The notes under the pieces were generated by a model. That model did not search any database. It was not told where the DNA came from and worked only from the letters and a program-made list of their open reading frames with translations. A DNA stretch of 25,163 nucleotides, taken from positions 1-25,163 of the IMG/VR virus record IMGVR_UViG_3300018424_000235; one strand, 5' to 3'. Source of the DNA: a virus. Shown here in pieces: positions 14,615-24,374 of this stretch (position 1 is its first letter; the number at the start of each line of letters is the position of its first letter). A program made the translations under genes and the position numbers.

Positions 14615-15727
14615 ATGACAACTCATCATTCTGACAAAACCTTAAAGGACACGAATCGAAGAGACATTAACTTGAGGGAGCCTCAAGTTGAAACTGTCCT
14701 GCCTTCGTTTATCTTGTCAGAATATCCCAAGTTTGTTTCTTTTCTTAAAGCGTACTATGAGTTTGAGAATGAAGATGTTCCATTTAATCAGTTCATCTAT
14801 AATCTTTTCGAAACAAGAGATATTACTGAAACTGATTTAGCTCTTCTTCAGTTTTTCGAAGATGATTTTCTGCTTGGTCAAAACTACTTTCAGGGATTTA
14901 CTGATAAAAGGACTGCAGTAAAATATTCCAGTTACTTGTATCGTGCGAAAGGTACTAGATATTCTATACGACAATTTTTCAAGACATTCTTTGATATTGA
15001 ACCAGACGTTGTTTATACCAAACAATACATATTTAAATTGAACGATTCTAAGATAGGTGCTGAATCTGCACGTTATCTTACTGACAACAAACTATATCAA
15101 ACTTATGCGATTCAGATTCGATCTGAACTATCGGTTGCACAGTGGAGAGATCCATATAAATTACTAGTGCATCCTGCTGGAATGTATCTCGGTGGACTTA
15201 CTCAGATTGTGGGTGAGGCTGGGTTTGAAGATTTGCAGTTCGATCCAGGCGAAGCTATTCTCGCTCCAGTGGTATTGGAAGGAGAGGCGTTGTTCGTTGG
15301 AACAGGATTTGCACAACACACTGCATTGTTTGATATAAACAACACAACCGATACAGGTGATGCCATCAAGTACAGAACTAACTTAGGTACAAGTAGCGAC
15401 TATCCAAACCCAGGCGGCAACGATCTCAGCGATGTAGGAGATCTAACCCTTGAGAACCTTGATAACTTGTACTCAAGTGTTGCTGAATATCTGACACCAG
15501 ATTCACCGACATTAGACGATGATTCAGATGGAACATCAACATATGCTGGATTCGACATCTCTAGCACAGAGAGTATCGATCAAGAAATATTTACTTGGAA
15601 CCCACAGGTTTCTCGTGTAGACAGTGATAACCTACAGTTGTTAGATTCTGACGGTATCTCTCAGTTGCCCGTAGGTGATTCAGATGACGAAATTACTCTT
15701 CGTGAAGTATTAGACCGTGGTTATTAG
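14615..15727 (+). CDS. Probable gp7/gpI-like baseplate wedge protein
   Basis: The 370-residue protein directly follows gp6, where P2 places gpI after gpJ and where marine T4-like phages keep a conserved structural gene. The N-terminal half has LPSFILSEYPKFVSFLKAYY (29-48), and DKRTAVKYSSYLYRAKGTRY (97-116) leading into SIRQFFKTFFDIEPDV. The KR...(Y/H)R-x-KGT motif and the helix after it match tail protein I/gp7-type wedge domains. IQIRSEL and HPAGMYLGGL follow. Residues 245-370 are an acidic Asp/Ser tail, with DSDG-type turns at about 295-365. It is far shorter than T4 gp7 (1032), so equivalence is partial and inferred. The start ATG is 7 bases after the gp6 stop. Confidence 0.55.
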   Translation: MTTHHSDKTLKDTNRRDINLREPQVETVLPSFILSEYPKFVSFLKAYYEFENEDVPFNQFIYNLFETRDITETDLALLQFFEDDFLLGQNYFQGFTDKRTAVKYSSYLYRAKGTRYSIRQFFKTFFDIEPDVVYTKQYIFKLNDSKIGAESARYLTDNKLYQTYAIQIRSELSVAQWRDPYKLLVHPAGMYLGGLTQIVGEAGFEDLQFDPGEAILAPVVLEGEALFVGTGFAQHTALFDINNTTDTGDAIKYRTNLGTSSDYPNPGGNDLSDVGDLTLENLDNLYSSVAEYLTPDSPTLDDDSDGTSTYAGFDISSTESIDQEIFTWNPQVSRVDSDNLQLLDSDGISQLPVGDSDDEITLREVLDRGY

Positions 15728-15735
15728 TATAAATA
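15728..15735 (+). promoter_or_regulatory. T4-type late promoter upstream of the fibre-connector gene
   Basis: Exact TATAAATA directly after the TAG of the upstream gene (15725-15727). Initiation would fall near 15741, about 20 bases before the ATG at 15762. AGGTAA precedes that ATG as a ribosome site. Confidence 0.75.
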
Positions 15736-15761
15736 AAGACATAGAATTTTAGGTAACAATA

Positions 15762-16769
15762 ATGACTAAACAAATATTAAATAGAGGCACAATCGCTAAC
15801 GATGGTACAGGCGATACCCTGCGTACTGCCGCACTGAAAATCCAACAGAATTTCGATGAGATCTATTCTAAGTTGGGTGATAGTTCTACTCTGTTGCCTC
15901 TCATTAATTTTGATTCTTCGGGTATTATCTTTGAAGGAACTACTGCTGATGACTTTGAAACTCGGTTAAGTGTTGTTGATCCTACGGCAGATAGAGCCGT
16001 CTGGATTCCCGACTATTCGGGTCAGTTAGTCATGGACTCTGCAACTCAGACTCTTGCAAACAAGACTCTGACAAGTCCAGTATTGACTACTCCTCAGATC
16101 AACGACACAAGTGCTGATCATCAATACATTGTTGCGGTAAGTGAACTCGCTGCAGATAGAACTATTACTCTACCATTGTTGTCTACTAATGATGAGTTTA
16201 CATTTAACACTCATACCGCAACTCTGAAGAACAAGACGTTAAAGTCACCTAACATAAGCAGACCGACTATCTATCCAGAAATACTTGATAGTTCGGGTAA
16301 CGAACTTTTGGTGTTTGGTAAGAACGCTTCTGCAGTTAACTATGTCAAGGTTCAAAACGCTGCAACTGGAAGTCCCGCTATTGTCGAAGCGGCGGGTGAA
16401 GCAAATAGTTCACTATCATTGAAAGGTACTGGTAATGGTGGCGTACAAGTCAACTCTAAACTAGTATTGAAGACACAAGGACTTTCTTCAAATGGTGCAG
16501 TAGATGCGGTTTCTCCAGTCACGAATATTTCTCAGAGTTCTGGTGGTGCTTATACATTAACCAGCGGAACAACTTCGCAGAACGGAGAGTTGAAATATAT
16601 AGTAGCAACTGGTTCGGGAACTCATGTTATCACCGAAACGGCTGGTAACTTAAATAGTGGTACTACAATAACATTAGACCAAGGTCAAGCAATCACTTTG
16701 ATTTGGTTATCTAACGCTTGGTATCCCGTAAACGTTTACGGCGATAGTTCTGGCGGAATAATCTCTTAA
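15762..16769 (+). CDS. Fibre-like baseplate protein with gp9/gp10-type N-terminus
   Basis: The 335-residue protein opens with LNRGTIANDGTGDTLRTAAL and KIQQNFDEIYSKLG (5-38), the GTGDxLRxxxxKINxNFxEIY pattern shared by T4 gp9 and gp10 N-termini that bind the baseplate. Fibre-type repeats follow: QTLANKTLTSPVLTTPQI (about 95-112) and ATLKNKTLKSPNISRPTI (about 149-166). A Gly-rich segment and a beta-rich C-terminal domain (SGTHVITETAGNL, GQAITLIWLSNAWYPVNVYG) come after. The role is probably a short fibre or connector on the wedge between gp7-like and gp8. It is preceded by its own late promoter. I cannot say whether it equals gp9, gp10 or a phage-specific fibre. Confidence 0.65.
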   Translation: MTKQILNRGTIANDGTGDTLRTAALKIQQNFDEIYSKLGDSSTLLPLINFDSSGIIFEGTTADDFETRLSVVDPTADRAVWIPDYSGQLVMDSATQTLANKTLTSPVLTTPQINDTSADHQYIVAVSELAADRTITLPLLSTNDEFTFNTHTATLKNKTLKSPNISRPTIYPEILDSSGNELLVFGKNASAVNYVKVQNAATGSPAIVEAAGEANSSLSLKGTGNGGVQVNSKLVLKTQGLSSNGAVDAVSPVTNISQSSGGAYTLTSGTTSQNGELKYIVATGSGTHVITETAGNLNSGTTITLDQGQAITLIWLSNAWYPVNVYGDSSGGIIS

Positions 16770-16785
16770 TAAGTAGGACAGATAA

Positions 16786-18159
16786 ATGCCTGTAATAACT
16801 GATCAATTTAAAAAACAAGTTCTAGATGATATTCTGGTCGATTTTGCCGACTCAGATAACGTCAGATATTACGCAGCGATTGGAAGATCCGAAGACTGGA
16901 ATGATTCTGATATCGCTACGGTTCCAACCAATGACGCACTTTCGGTAAGACGTGCAAGACATTCTATACAGTCAATGAAACTGATTGAAGATCTGTCTTA
17001 TGTTATTCCTCGCCGTTCTTGGGTTGCTAACCTTATCTACTCTGCATTTGATGACAACGATGTAGGTTTTCCTGAGAACCCATTCTACATCATCAACTCT
17101 AATAACGAGATTTATATTTGTCTAGAACAGGGTAAAAAACAGGACGGAACTTCTCAGTTGTCTACTGTAGAACCTACTGGTAATACAACTGGTACTCCTT
17201 TCCGCACTTCGGATGGTTATACATGGAAGTTCTTGTATTCTATCGGTGCACTTCGTGCAGATAAGTTTTTGTCTTCTGCGTTTATGCCTGTCAGATATGT
17301 TGCTTCAACTGACTCGGATTCACCTGCTGAAGATCTACAACAAGAGATTGTACAAAACAATGCGGTTAAAGGTCAGATCGTTGGTTACAAGGTAACTAAT
17401 GGCGGATCTGGATATACTTCTACACCAACAGTTTCTATTATAGGTAACGGACAGAATGCGGCCGCATACGCAGTTCGTGCAGGTGAAACTATTGTAGACG
17501 TTAAAGTAAAAGAAGATTCTGCTGGTAATTCTGGTGCGTCTTACTTTGGACAAAACTATGATTATGCAAATGTTGTTATTGATGGCACCGGTGACTCATG
17601 TACTGTACGTCCTATCATTGTACCCAATCCAAAAGGTATGGGATCAAATCCAGTTATTGATTTGAAAGCAAGTGGTGTTATGCTTAACACTAAACCAGAC
17701 GGAAGAGAGAATGATGACTTTATCTTGGGTAGTGAAATCTTCCGACAAGTTCTGTTGTTACGTAATCCACGTACTGATAGTTCAGAAGGAACTCTGTTGA
17801 CATCCGCTTCTGCACAAGCAGTAAGAAAGATTGTACATGACGGAGTTGGATTCACTAAGGCACTGGTTCAAAGAGGACAAGTACTTGGAGGAACATCTGG
17901 TGCACTAGCAATCATTGACGACACCAACGATTCAGATAGTCTTTTCTTCCATCAAAACGAAACAACTGGTTTTACACCTTTTGAAACTGGAGAAGAAATC
18001 AGTATTGTGGGTAATGAATCTTTGAGTGGAACCATTTCATCAATAGACTCTGCAGATGTAAATCCTTATACGGGAGAACTCCTATATATTGATAACCGTT
18101 CTGCTGTAACACGTTCTGCTGATCAGACCGAAGACTTAAAAATTGTAATTACTATCTAG
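16786..18159 (+). CDS. 8: gp8-like baseplate wedge protein
   Basis: The 457-residue protein matches the gp8 pattern of T4-like marine phages. Examples are FKKQVLDDILVDFADSDNVR with YYAAIGRSEDW at the start, PRRSWVANLIYSAFDDND, NPFYIINSNNEIYICLEQG, TSDGYTWKFLYSIGALRADK and RYVASTDSD. T4 gp8 has 334 residues and forms dimers in the wedge arm. The extra C-terminal region (about 345-457) is beta-rich with Gly turns (LGGTSGALAIIDD, FETGEEISIVGNESLSGTIS). These turns recall segments in the enlarged gp53 here. The upstream AGTAGGACAG provides the ribosome site. Confidence 0.85.
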   Translation: MPVITDQFKKQVLDDILVDFADSDNVRYYAAIGRSEDWNDSDIATVPTNDALSVRRARHSIQSMKLIEDLSYVIPRRSWVANLIYSAFDDNDVGFPENPFYIINSNNEIYICLEQGKKQDGTSQLSTVEPTGNTTGTPFRTSDGYTWKFLYSIGALRADKFLSSAFMPVRYVASTDSDSPAEDLQQEIVQNNAVKGQIVGYKVTNGGSGYTSTPTVSIIGNGQNAAAYAVRAGETIVDVKVKEDSAGNSGASYFGQNYDYANVVIDGTGDSCTVRPIIVPNPKGMGSNPVIDLKASGVMLNTKPDGRENDDFILGSEIFRQVLLLRNPRTDSSEGTLLTSASAQAVRKIVHDGVGFTKALVQRGQVLGGTSGALAIIDDTNDSDSLFFHQNETTGFTPFETGEEISIVGNESLSGTISSIDSADVNPYTGELLYIDNRSAVTRSADQTEDLKIVITI

Positions 18160-18169
18160 GATTTAAGAG

Positions 18170-21100
18170 ATGCCAATTAATTTTACTGAACAAACTTTTA
18201 GATCAACGTATAAGGACGATCATACAGATAGTGATAACTATTCACGTATCTTGTTCAATGCTGGTAGAGCACTGCAGGCGAGAGAACTCACTCAGATGCA
18301 AACCATCATTCAGAAAGAGATCAAAAGGTTTGCAGACAACATCTACGGAAAGGACGGTGTACCCACTAAAGCTGGTGGTGTTTCTATTAACAATGCCTAC
18401 CCTTTCATTAAGATTTCTAATGACGCAAACAATTCTTTTGATGATGTCACTGCATTAGAAAACGTTATTCTTACTGGCGCATCTGGTATCAAGGTTCGTA
18501 TTCACAAGGCTGTCGCTTCTGAATTAAACGCAGATGGATTTACTGATCCAGATACATTGTATGTTCAGTACTTGGATGATACCAATACTATTGATCCCGC
18601 AACCGAAACCAAAACTTCTGCATCAAAGGTAACGCCTGGCGAAGTATTATCAAATGGCGGTGCGATCAGTCTTACTGTTCAGACCACTAACACTATTGCA
18701 AACCCAGCAGTCGGTTATGGTAGTACTATCTCTATTGGAGCAAGTGAGTTTTATGCTCAGGGACACTTTGTCTTTGCACCAAAGCAAACTATATTTTTGT
18801 CAAAGTACCAAAAAGACAAAAGTGCGGATATTGGATTTAAAATTGTACAAGACATCGTAACGGTTTCTGATACGGATGCTCTTTATGACAACCAAAACAT
18901 AACTCCAAATCGTTCTTCGCCTGGAGCAGATCGATATCGTATACGACTTGTATTAACCCGAAGACAAGACATTGAAACTGGAGATACCTTTGTTTATTTC
19001 TGTCGAGTAAGAGCTGGACTGTTAGTCCACACCATGACTTCTATTGCATCTCAAGATCAAGTAGAAACTCTTGTCAATCATCGAATCAAAGAAATTCACG
19101 GCGACTTTATTAAGAAGTACTGGAAGTTGCGGGTTTCTCCGAACGGAGACAATTCGACTTCAACTCTTCGAATGAAGGTTGAGCCTGGTATTGCCTATCT
19201 TAACGGACGCCGACTTGAAACTTTAGCGCCTTGGACACTAATCATTCCAAAGGCAACCGATACTTTTGTTGACGAAGACGAACAGATTGGCATCAACTAC
19301 GGAAACTACTATTACTTTGATAGTGGAAAAGGTATGTTGGATGTTGATACTGCTGAGAGCGTCACTCTTTATGACAGTTTTGATAGTGGTGCTGGAAATA
19401 TAATTGGTACTGCAAATATTCGTGCAATTACCGAAGGATATAACCGCCGAAGAGTTGGAAAATATACTTACCAAACGAATCCTACTTATAAGGCACACCT
19501 GTTCAATATCAAGAGAACTAACTACAACTATTCTTTACAAGACGTAAAAAGAATTGAAGCTGCAAATGGTGACAAGATTCGTCTTGTTTTGTTGGATAGT
19601 GCAACTCATCCAACTCTTTTAAATAAAACCATTCTTCATGAACCAAAATCAAATGGACTGTTGACTAGAACTCCTATTGTAAGACCTAAGTCATTTACTG
19701 AAGTCTCTTATACTTTTATGAAGAAGTATGAGTTCACTGCTTCTGGAACTAGTCATACTCTTACGCTGACTGATGCTGGCGAAACCTTTGTAAACGAAAA
19801 TGATATTGTTGTGTCTAGTTCAACTTCTTTTGTTGATCCTTCTGCTACTCCTTCTATCACAGGCGGAAACAAACAGATTTCTATTACAGGATTAACGAAT
19901 GGTCGGCGATATGAAGTACTTTCTTTTGTATCAAAGACTAACGCAAGTGTTAAGACCAAGACTCTTACCGAAACTACTGTTTCTTCTGTCATGGATTCAG
20001 ACGGAAATGGTGTTCGGTATCTGAACCTTGGTAAGTCTGACATCTATAGCGTGTCACGAATAACGACAGTAGATTCGGATGGAACGGACGTATTTCCTCA
20101 CTTCCTATTTGATGATGGTGGACGTGAAGGTTTTGTTGGGGATGGTCGATTAGTTTGGACTGGTGGTGGTCTTGACAGTGCAAATCAACCAGTATTTGCA
20201 AGGTTTAAGTATTTTGCTCCTTCTGTCACGGGTCAGTTCTACGCTGTAAACTCTTATGACGGTGAGGTAGACTATAACAAAATACCTGCCTTGAAAACCA
20301 ATACGATTCAAGTTAACCTTAGAGACTTCCTTGACTTCCGTCCTTCGACTGACGGTTCTGGAAACTTTACTACTATACCGCCTCTTCCTGTTCCTACCGA
20401 TACGGTTCAAACTAAGGCAGAGTATTACTTACCACGAAAAGATAAGTTAGTAATCACGAAGAACTCTGAACTCAAGTACCTGAAGGGAATTTCTAGTTTA
20501 AATCCCAAGTACCCAACTGTTCGTGCAGATGAAATGGATCTGTACAACATCAAGTTGAATCCAAATACCTTGAACTCTCAAGACATGAAGTATACCCTTA
20601 TTCCTCGTAGGGGATACACAATGAAAGAGATTGGAGCATTAGAAGATCGTATTGATCGTCTTGAAGAAATGACCACTCTTTCTCTTCTTGAGTTGAATAC
20701 AAAGTTCTTGTCTGTGTTAGACTCTAATGGTCTTGATAGAACTAAGTCTGGTTTCTTTGTTGACAGTTTCAAGGATCATAAGTTTTCGGCAGCTTCAAGT
20801 CCTGAATATAGAGCATCAATCGATAACGTTGATGGTGGTCTATTTCCAGACAAGTTAGAAGACGCTATTGACGTTTATTTCGATTCCGCAGAAGCCGCAA
20901 ACACAACCACGATTAGTGGTGATTTGGTCACTCTCAACTATAATAGTTTGGTGTATCAGGCTCAAGAACTTGCTTCTAATACAGAAAACTTATCGCCTTT
21001 CTTTGTTCCTCAAATTATAGGCGACTTGGAACTTTCTCCATCGGTAGATCGTTTCTATGATGTGGAAATTGTTGGTGAGAATGTTCTTAACGAAAGTACT

Positions 21101-24100
21101 GTTTTAGATCTTACGGATGCAAAAAACTGGAACAGTTCTCAAAATAGTTGGTTCGGTGTGGATCCAAGCACTTTAGAAGTCGGCGATACCAGTTCATTTT
21201 CGACAACCTTTAGTTATGATTTTCCAATTTTTGACCTTCCAGACGATAAAGATGATGATGGTTTAGGATTTGGTCATGAACAACTTAGCGGGATGTTACC
21301 ACCTGTCGAGGATGCCTACTACTGGTATGAAGATGGAAGTACTGTCTCTGTATCAGCGGGTGGTACTACCGTTGCAACCAAAGGGGGTACAACTGGATTC
21401 TTACGAACAGCTATTGATGCCGCCAGTGATGGAATTTCCGCTTTAACCGATAATTCTGGTGATGGTGGAGCTTGGTATTCAACATCTTCTACTTCTATAG
21501 ATTTTGACTTTAATGGACTAGCAGATCTTTGGCCAATATATGAACTCGGAAGCACTTCAGTTGATACAAGTTCTATTAAAGATTCTTTTATTGATCTTAT
21601 AAACGAGTTTGAAAATGGCGGAAGTAGTGGTAATGATGATAGAAACCAGATTACACGCACTACAACTACAGTTAACCGTGTTGCCAGTGAATCTACTATA
21701 CGAGACGTTATTGGAACAAACGTTGTTCAAACCATTGTCATTCCTTGGATGCGTTCTAGAAAAGTATTGTTCAAGGCGACTGGTTTACGTCCAAACACTC
21801 AATACTTCCCATTCTTTGACAATGTGAATGTAAGTAATTTCTGTAGAGAAGAAACTTTCAAGGACGTTAATACCCTTAACACTCAAGAAGCTGCAGGAAA
21901 CAATGACCAGAACGGTGCTGCTTCGATAACTAATGAACACAGTGAAGGAAAGTCCAACTTAATCGCTAATAATGATGGTGTTGTTGAAGGTTCTTTCGAA
22001 ATACCAAATAACAATGTGATGCGATTCGCTACTGGCATAAAAGAATTTATATTGTTAGATACTAACGCAAGAGATCTTGGTCGTTCTCTTTCTTTTGCGA
22101 GAGGAATGTATGAAGCATCTGGACAACTGACTAAAAAGACTCAGGATGTTACTTATACAAGAACTCTAAAAATTATTGGTACAGAAAGTACAACTACTAG
22201 TGGAGGTAATCAAACTGGTGGATCTTCTGGAGGCGGCGGAATTAGTTTCTATCCCTCTTATGATGAAGATGGTAATGTCATTCTTTCTAGTTCCAGTAAA
22301 GAAGCACAACAAATATCAGCGTTGTCAACCGACACCACTGACAACAGGGAGTACACAACTGCCGATGATAGGTTCAGATATGTTGATGCAAGCGCAACAA
22401 CTTATGTAGAAGATCATAGTTCTGATACTGACACTCCAGCCGGAGGAAACTCAAGTGCAGAGAAAGATACTGCCGATGTAACTCAGACCGCACCCGCTGA
22501 AGGGGACGTTGCAGAGTCTTTGAGTTATATTATTGGTAGGGCAATGTCTTCATTCAATGGTGACGATACTGGTAGGGTTTATTATGATCCAGTAGCACAA
22601 ACCTTTGAGGTTCCAGAACAAGAAGGTCGATTCGTGACTTCTATTGAAGTGTTCTTTGCTAGTAAAGGTGAAGCTGGTGTGCGAATGGAACTTCGTCCAA
22701 CAGTGAACGGTGTTCCACACTCTAGTCTTGCAATAGCTACAGTTCGTTTGAGTGCATCTCAGGTAAATCTGGTTCCTTCAGGATCTAACAACAAGACTAT
22801 GTTGCAAAACGGAACAACATTTACTTTCCGTGAACCTGTTTACCTTTCGGGTGGAACAGACTATGCAATCGTACTGATTCCAGAAAGAAACGATCCTAAC
22901 TACAACGTTTATGTTGCGACTGTTGGAGAAAATCAACTTAACTCAAATGAAGCGTTCATTGCACAACAACCTACTTTGGGTTCTTTCTTCAAGTCTCAGA
23001 ACAGTAGAACTTGGGAACCTGCCAGCAATGTTGACTTGGCTTATCGAATCAAGATTGCTAAATTTGCAAGTGCGGGTAGGGCATATCTCCACAATGTTAA
23101 CCTTCCACCTAAATCACTTCATAAAGATCCTTTCGTAGTAGACTCTGGATCTAATGTTGTTCGTGTTATGATGCGTGGACATGGTTTACGAACAGGTGAT
23201 AAAGCTTGGATTCGTGGAATCGATTCCGCTACTAACTTTGGTAATGGGTTGACTGGTGCATCTGTTGTTGGTGTACGTACAGTTGTTGGTTACGACAACA
23301 CTAGTTACACTTTCATTGCAGATGATAGTGCTACTTCACGCAAATGGTTTGGAGGAACAAGTGTTACTTCCTCAAGAAACCTTAACTTCGAAGCGCTTCG
23401 TCCAGAGTTGGATATAACCACCTTTGATGATACTGTCGTTACGGTTAACGCTAAGACAACATCTCAACAGGCTTTGGCTGGTGCTCAAACACGATATGTG
23501 AAAGACACCAACTACTCTATCATAGAGAACAATAAGAGAAACTATTTCTCTCAACCAAAGGCAATTTACAACCGAAGAAACGAAGTGGCGTCTCTTAGTG
23601 GAAACAGGTCACTTGATTTTGAAGTTGTGTTACGAAGTGCTAACCCATACATCTCTCCAGTGATAAACATTGGTGAGTCTACGGTTAACACATTCCATTA
23701 TATGATTTCCAGACAGGCTAGTGTATCTTCTACTGGTTTCCATGCACCTTTGACATACATTCCAGAAACTAACTTTAAGTATGGAACGGAATCAGCAAAG
23801 CATGTTACTCGGGAAGTTACATTAGCAACTGACGCTGTTGGTTTGAAAATAATGTTGGCGGCAAACCGTCCTCCAGAAGCAGACTTCCAGTTGTACTATC
23901 GAACCGCACAAGAGGGTGATCCTTTGAATAGAAAGGGTTGGACGATAGTTACTCCTCAGACAAGTCCCTCCCCGAATACTAACGTTAATATATTCTCTGA
24001 ATATCGTTATCTGATCGGTGGAGATGGAGGAGCGCTAGAACCGTTCACGAAGTTCCAGTTGAAGATTGTTATGAGATCAACAAACTCAGCAAGAGTTCCA

Positions 24101-24139
24101 AGTTTCCGTGACTTGAGGGTAATTGCACTGGCGATATAA
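18170..24139 (+). CDS. Giant baseplate/fibre protein with DUF4815-type N-terminus (1989 residues)
   Basis: The N-terminus (NFTEQTFRSTYKDDH, FNAGRALQARELTQMQTIIQ and RFADNIYGKDGV) matches a large structural protein family of marine T4-like phages, often labelled DUF4815. A short coiled coil with EDRIDRLEEM lies near residues 815-850. Residues 1004-1173 are an acidic, Gly/Ser-rich insert (DLPDDKDDDGLGFGHEQ, TTVSVSAGG-type, NGGSSGNDD). QTIVIPWMRSRKVLFKATGL and YFPFFDN (about 1184-1210) recall a gp10-type domain. Residues 1340-1447 form a second low-complexity linker. From about 1473, DPVAQTFEVPEQEGRFVTSI starts a beta-rich C-terminal domain, with LGSFFKSQNSRTWEPASNVD. It probably forms wedge-arm or receptor-contacting parts of the baseplate, replacing the roles of gp10/gp11/gp12. 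No catalytic motif was seen. TAAGAG lies before the start. Confidence 0.7.
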   Translation: MPINFTEQTFRSTYKDDHTDSDNYSRILFNAGRALQARELTQMQTIIQKEIKRFADNIYGKDGVPTKAGGVSINNAYPFIKISNDANNSFDDVTALENVILTGASGIKVRIHKAVASELNADGFTDPDTLYVQYLDDTNTIDPATETKTSASKVTPGEVLSNGGAISLTVQTTNTIANPAVGYGSTISIGASEFYAQGHFVFAPKQTIFLSKYQKDKSADIGFKIVQDIVTVSDTDALYDNQNITPNRSSPGADRYRIRLVLTRRQDIETGDTFVYFCRVRAGLLVHTMTSIASQDQVETLVNHRIKEIHGDFIKKYWKLRVSPNGDNSTSTLRMKVEPGIAYLNGRRLETLAPWTLIIPKATDTFVDEDEQIGINYGNYYYFDSGKGMLDVDTAESVTLYDSFDSGAGNIIGTANIRAITEGYNRRRVGKYTYQTNPTYKAHLFNIKRTNYNYSLQDVKRIEAANGDKIRLVLLDSATHPTLLNKTILHEPKSNGLLTRTPIVRPKSFTEVSYTFMKKYEFTASGTSHTLTLTDAGETFVNENDIVVSSSTSFVDPSATPSITGGNKQISITGLTNGRRYEVLSFVSKTNASVKTKTLTETTVSSVMDSDGNGVRYLNLGKSDIYSVSRITTVDSDGTDVFPHFLFDDGGREGFVGDGRLVWTGGGLDSANQPVFARFKYFAPSVTGQFYAVNSYDGEVDYNKIPALKTNTIQVNLRDFLDFRPSTDGSGNFTTIPPLPVPTDTVQTKAEYYLPRKDKLVITKNSELKYLKGISSLNPKYPTVRADEMDLYNIKLNPNTLNSQDMKYTLIPRRGYTMKEIGALEDRIDRLEEMTTLSLLELNTKFLSVLDSNGLDRTKSGFFVDSFKDHKFSAASSPEYRASIDNVDGGLFPDKLEDAIDVYFDSAEAANTTTISGDLVTLNYNSLVYQAQELASNTENLSPFFVPQIIGDLELSPSVDRFYDVEIVGENVLNESTVLDLTDAKNWNSSQNSWFGVDPSTLEVGDTSSFSTTFSYDFPIFDLPDDKDDDGLGFGHEQLSGMLPPVEDAYYWYEDGSTVSVSAGGTTVATKGGTTGFLRTAIDAASDGISALTDNSGDGGAWYSTSSTSIDFDFNGLADLWPIYELGSTSVDTSSIKDSFIDLINEFENGGSSGNDDRNQITRTTTTVNRVASESTIRDVIGTNVVQTIVIPWMRSRKVLFKATGLRPNTQYFPFFDNVNVSNFCREETFKDVNTLNTQEAAGNNDQNGAASITNEHSEGKSNLIANNDGVVEGSFEIPNNNVMRFATGIKEFILLDTNARDLGRSLSFARGMYEASGQLTKKTQDVTYTRTLKIIGTESTTTSGGNQTGGSSGGGGISFYPSYDEDGNVILSSSSKEAQQISALSTDTTDNREYTTADDRFRYVDASATTYVEDHSSDTDTPAGGNSSAEKDTADVTQTAPAEGDVAESLSYIIGRAMSSFNGDDTGRVYYDPVAQTFEVPEQEGRFVTSIEVFFASKGEAGVRMELRPTVNGVPHSSLAIATVRLSASQVNLVPSGSNNKTMLQNGTTFTFREPVYLSGGTDYAIVLIPERNDPNYNVYVATVGENQLNSNEAFIAQQPTLGSFFKSQNSRTWEPASNVDLAYRIKIAKFASAGRAYLHNVNLPPKSLHKDPFVVDSGSNVVRVMMRGHGLRTGDKAWIRGIDSATNFGNGLTGASVVGVRTVVGYDNTSYTFIADDSATSRKWFGGTSVTSSRNLNFEALRPELDITTFDDTVVTVNAKTTSQQALAGAQTRYVKDTNYSIIENNKRNYFSQPKAIYNRRNEVASLSGNRSLDFEVVLRSANPYISPVINIGESTVNTFHYMISRQASVSSTGFHAPLTYIPETNFKYGTESAKHVTREVTLATDAVGLKIMLAANRPPEADFQLYYRTAQEGDPLNRKGWTIVTPQTSPSPNTNVNIFSEYRYLIGGDGGALEPFTKFQLKIVMRSTNSARVPSFRDLRVIALAI

Positions 24140-24140
24140 T

Positions 24141-24374
24141 ATGGATTTGAAAAAGTTACAACCTGTGAAAGATGAACCCGATCTGGCGAGAGATCCAGAT
24201 ACGGGTGCTATTTTGTTTATAAATAGAGATGAAGTGAATAAGTTACGTGAACAAAAACGTATTCGTCAAATGAAAAACCAACAAGAAAAAAATCTGAAAG
24301 ATAAGGTGGAAAGTCTTGAGAAAGACATGAGCGATATCAAGTCCTTACTTTCCCAAATAGTAGAGAAACTATAG
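24141..24374 (+). CDS. Small coiled-coil protein between baseplate and fibre genes
   Basis: The 77-residue protein starts at ATG 24141, one base after the preceding stop; an upstream in-frame TTG (24123) lies inside the previous gene and is not preferred. It has the pattern KLQPVKDEPDLARDPDTGAI (residues 4-23), which I associate with small proteins of marine T4-like phages. A charged coiled coil (about 35-77, EKNLKDKVESLEKDMSDIK) follows. Function unknown. A late-promoter box lies within its codons. Its stop TAG directly abuts the next ATG, so translation of the fibre is probably coupled. Confidence 0.65.
   Translation: MDLKKLQPVKDEPDLARDPDTGAILFINRDEVNKLREQKRIRQMKNQQEKNLKDKVESLEKDMSDIKSLLSQIVEKL
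24218..24225 (+). promoter_or_regulatory. Late-promoter-like box inside the small coiled-coil gene
   Basis: Exact TATAAATA on the plus strand, coded as part of LFINRD. It could start transcription of the fibre gene about 145 bases downstream. The box alone does not prove use; an 8-base match within coding sequence can arise by chance. Confidence 0.45.

Noticed and set aside
16778-16785. AGATAAAT just before gp8 as a late promoter
   Set aside because: It departs from TATAAATA and touches the start codon, leaving no room for a leader.
21319-21660. A 113-residue minus-strand frame
   Set aside because: It is antisense to the low-complexity insert of the giant baseplate gene and is explained by repetitive Ser/Asp codons.
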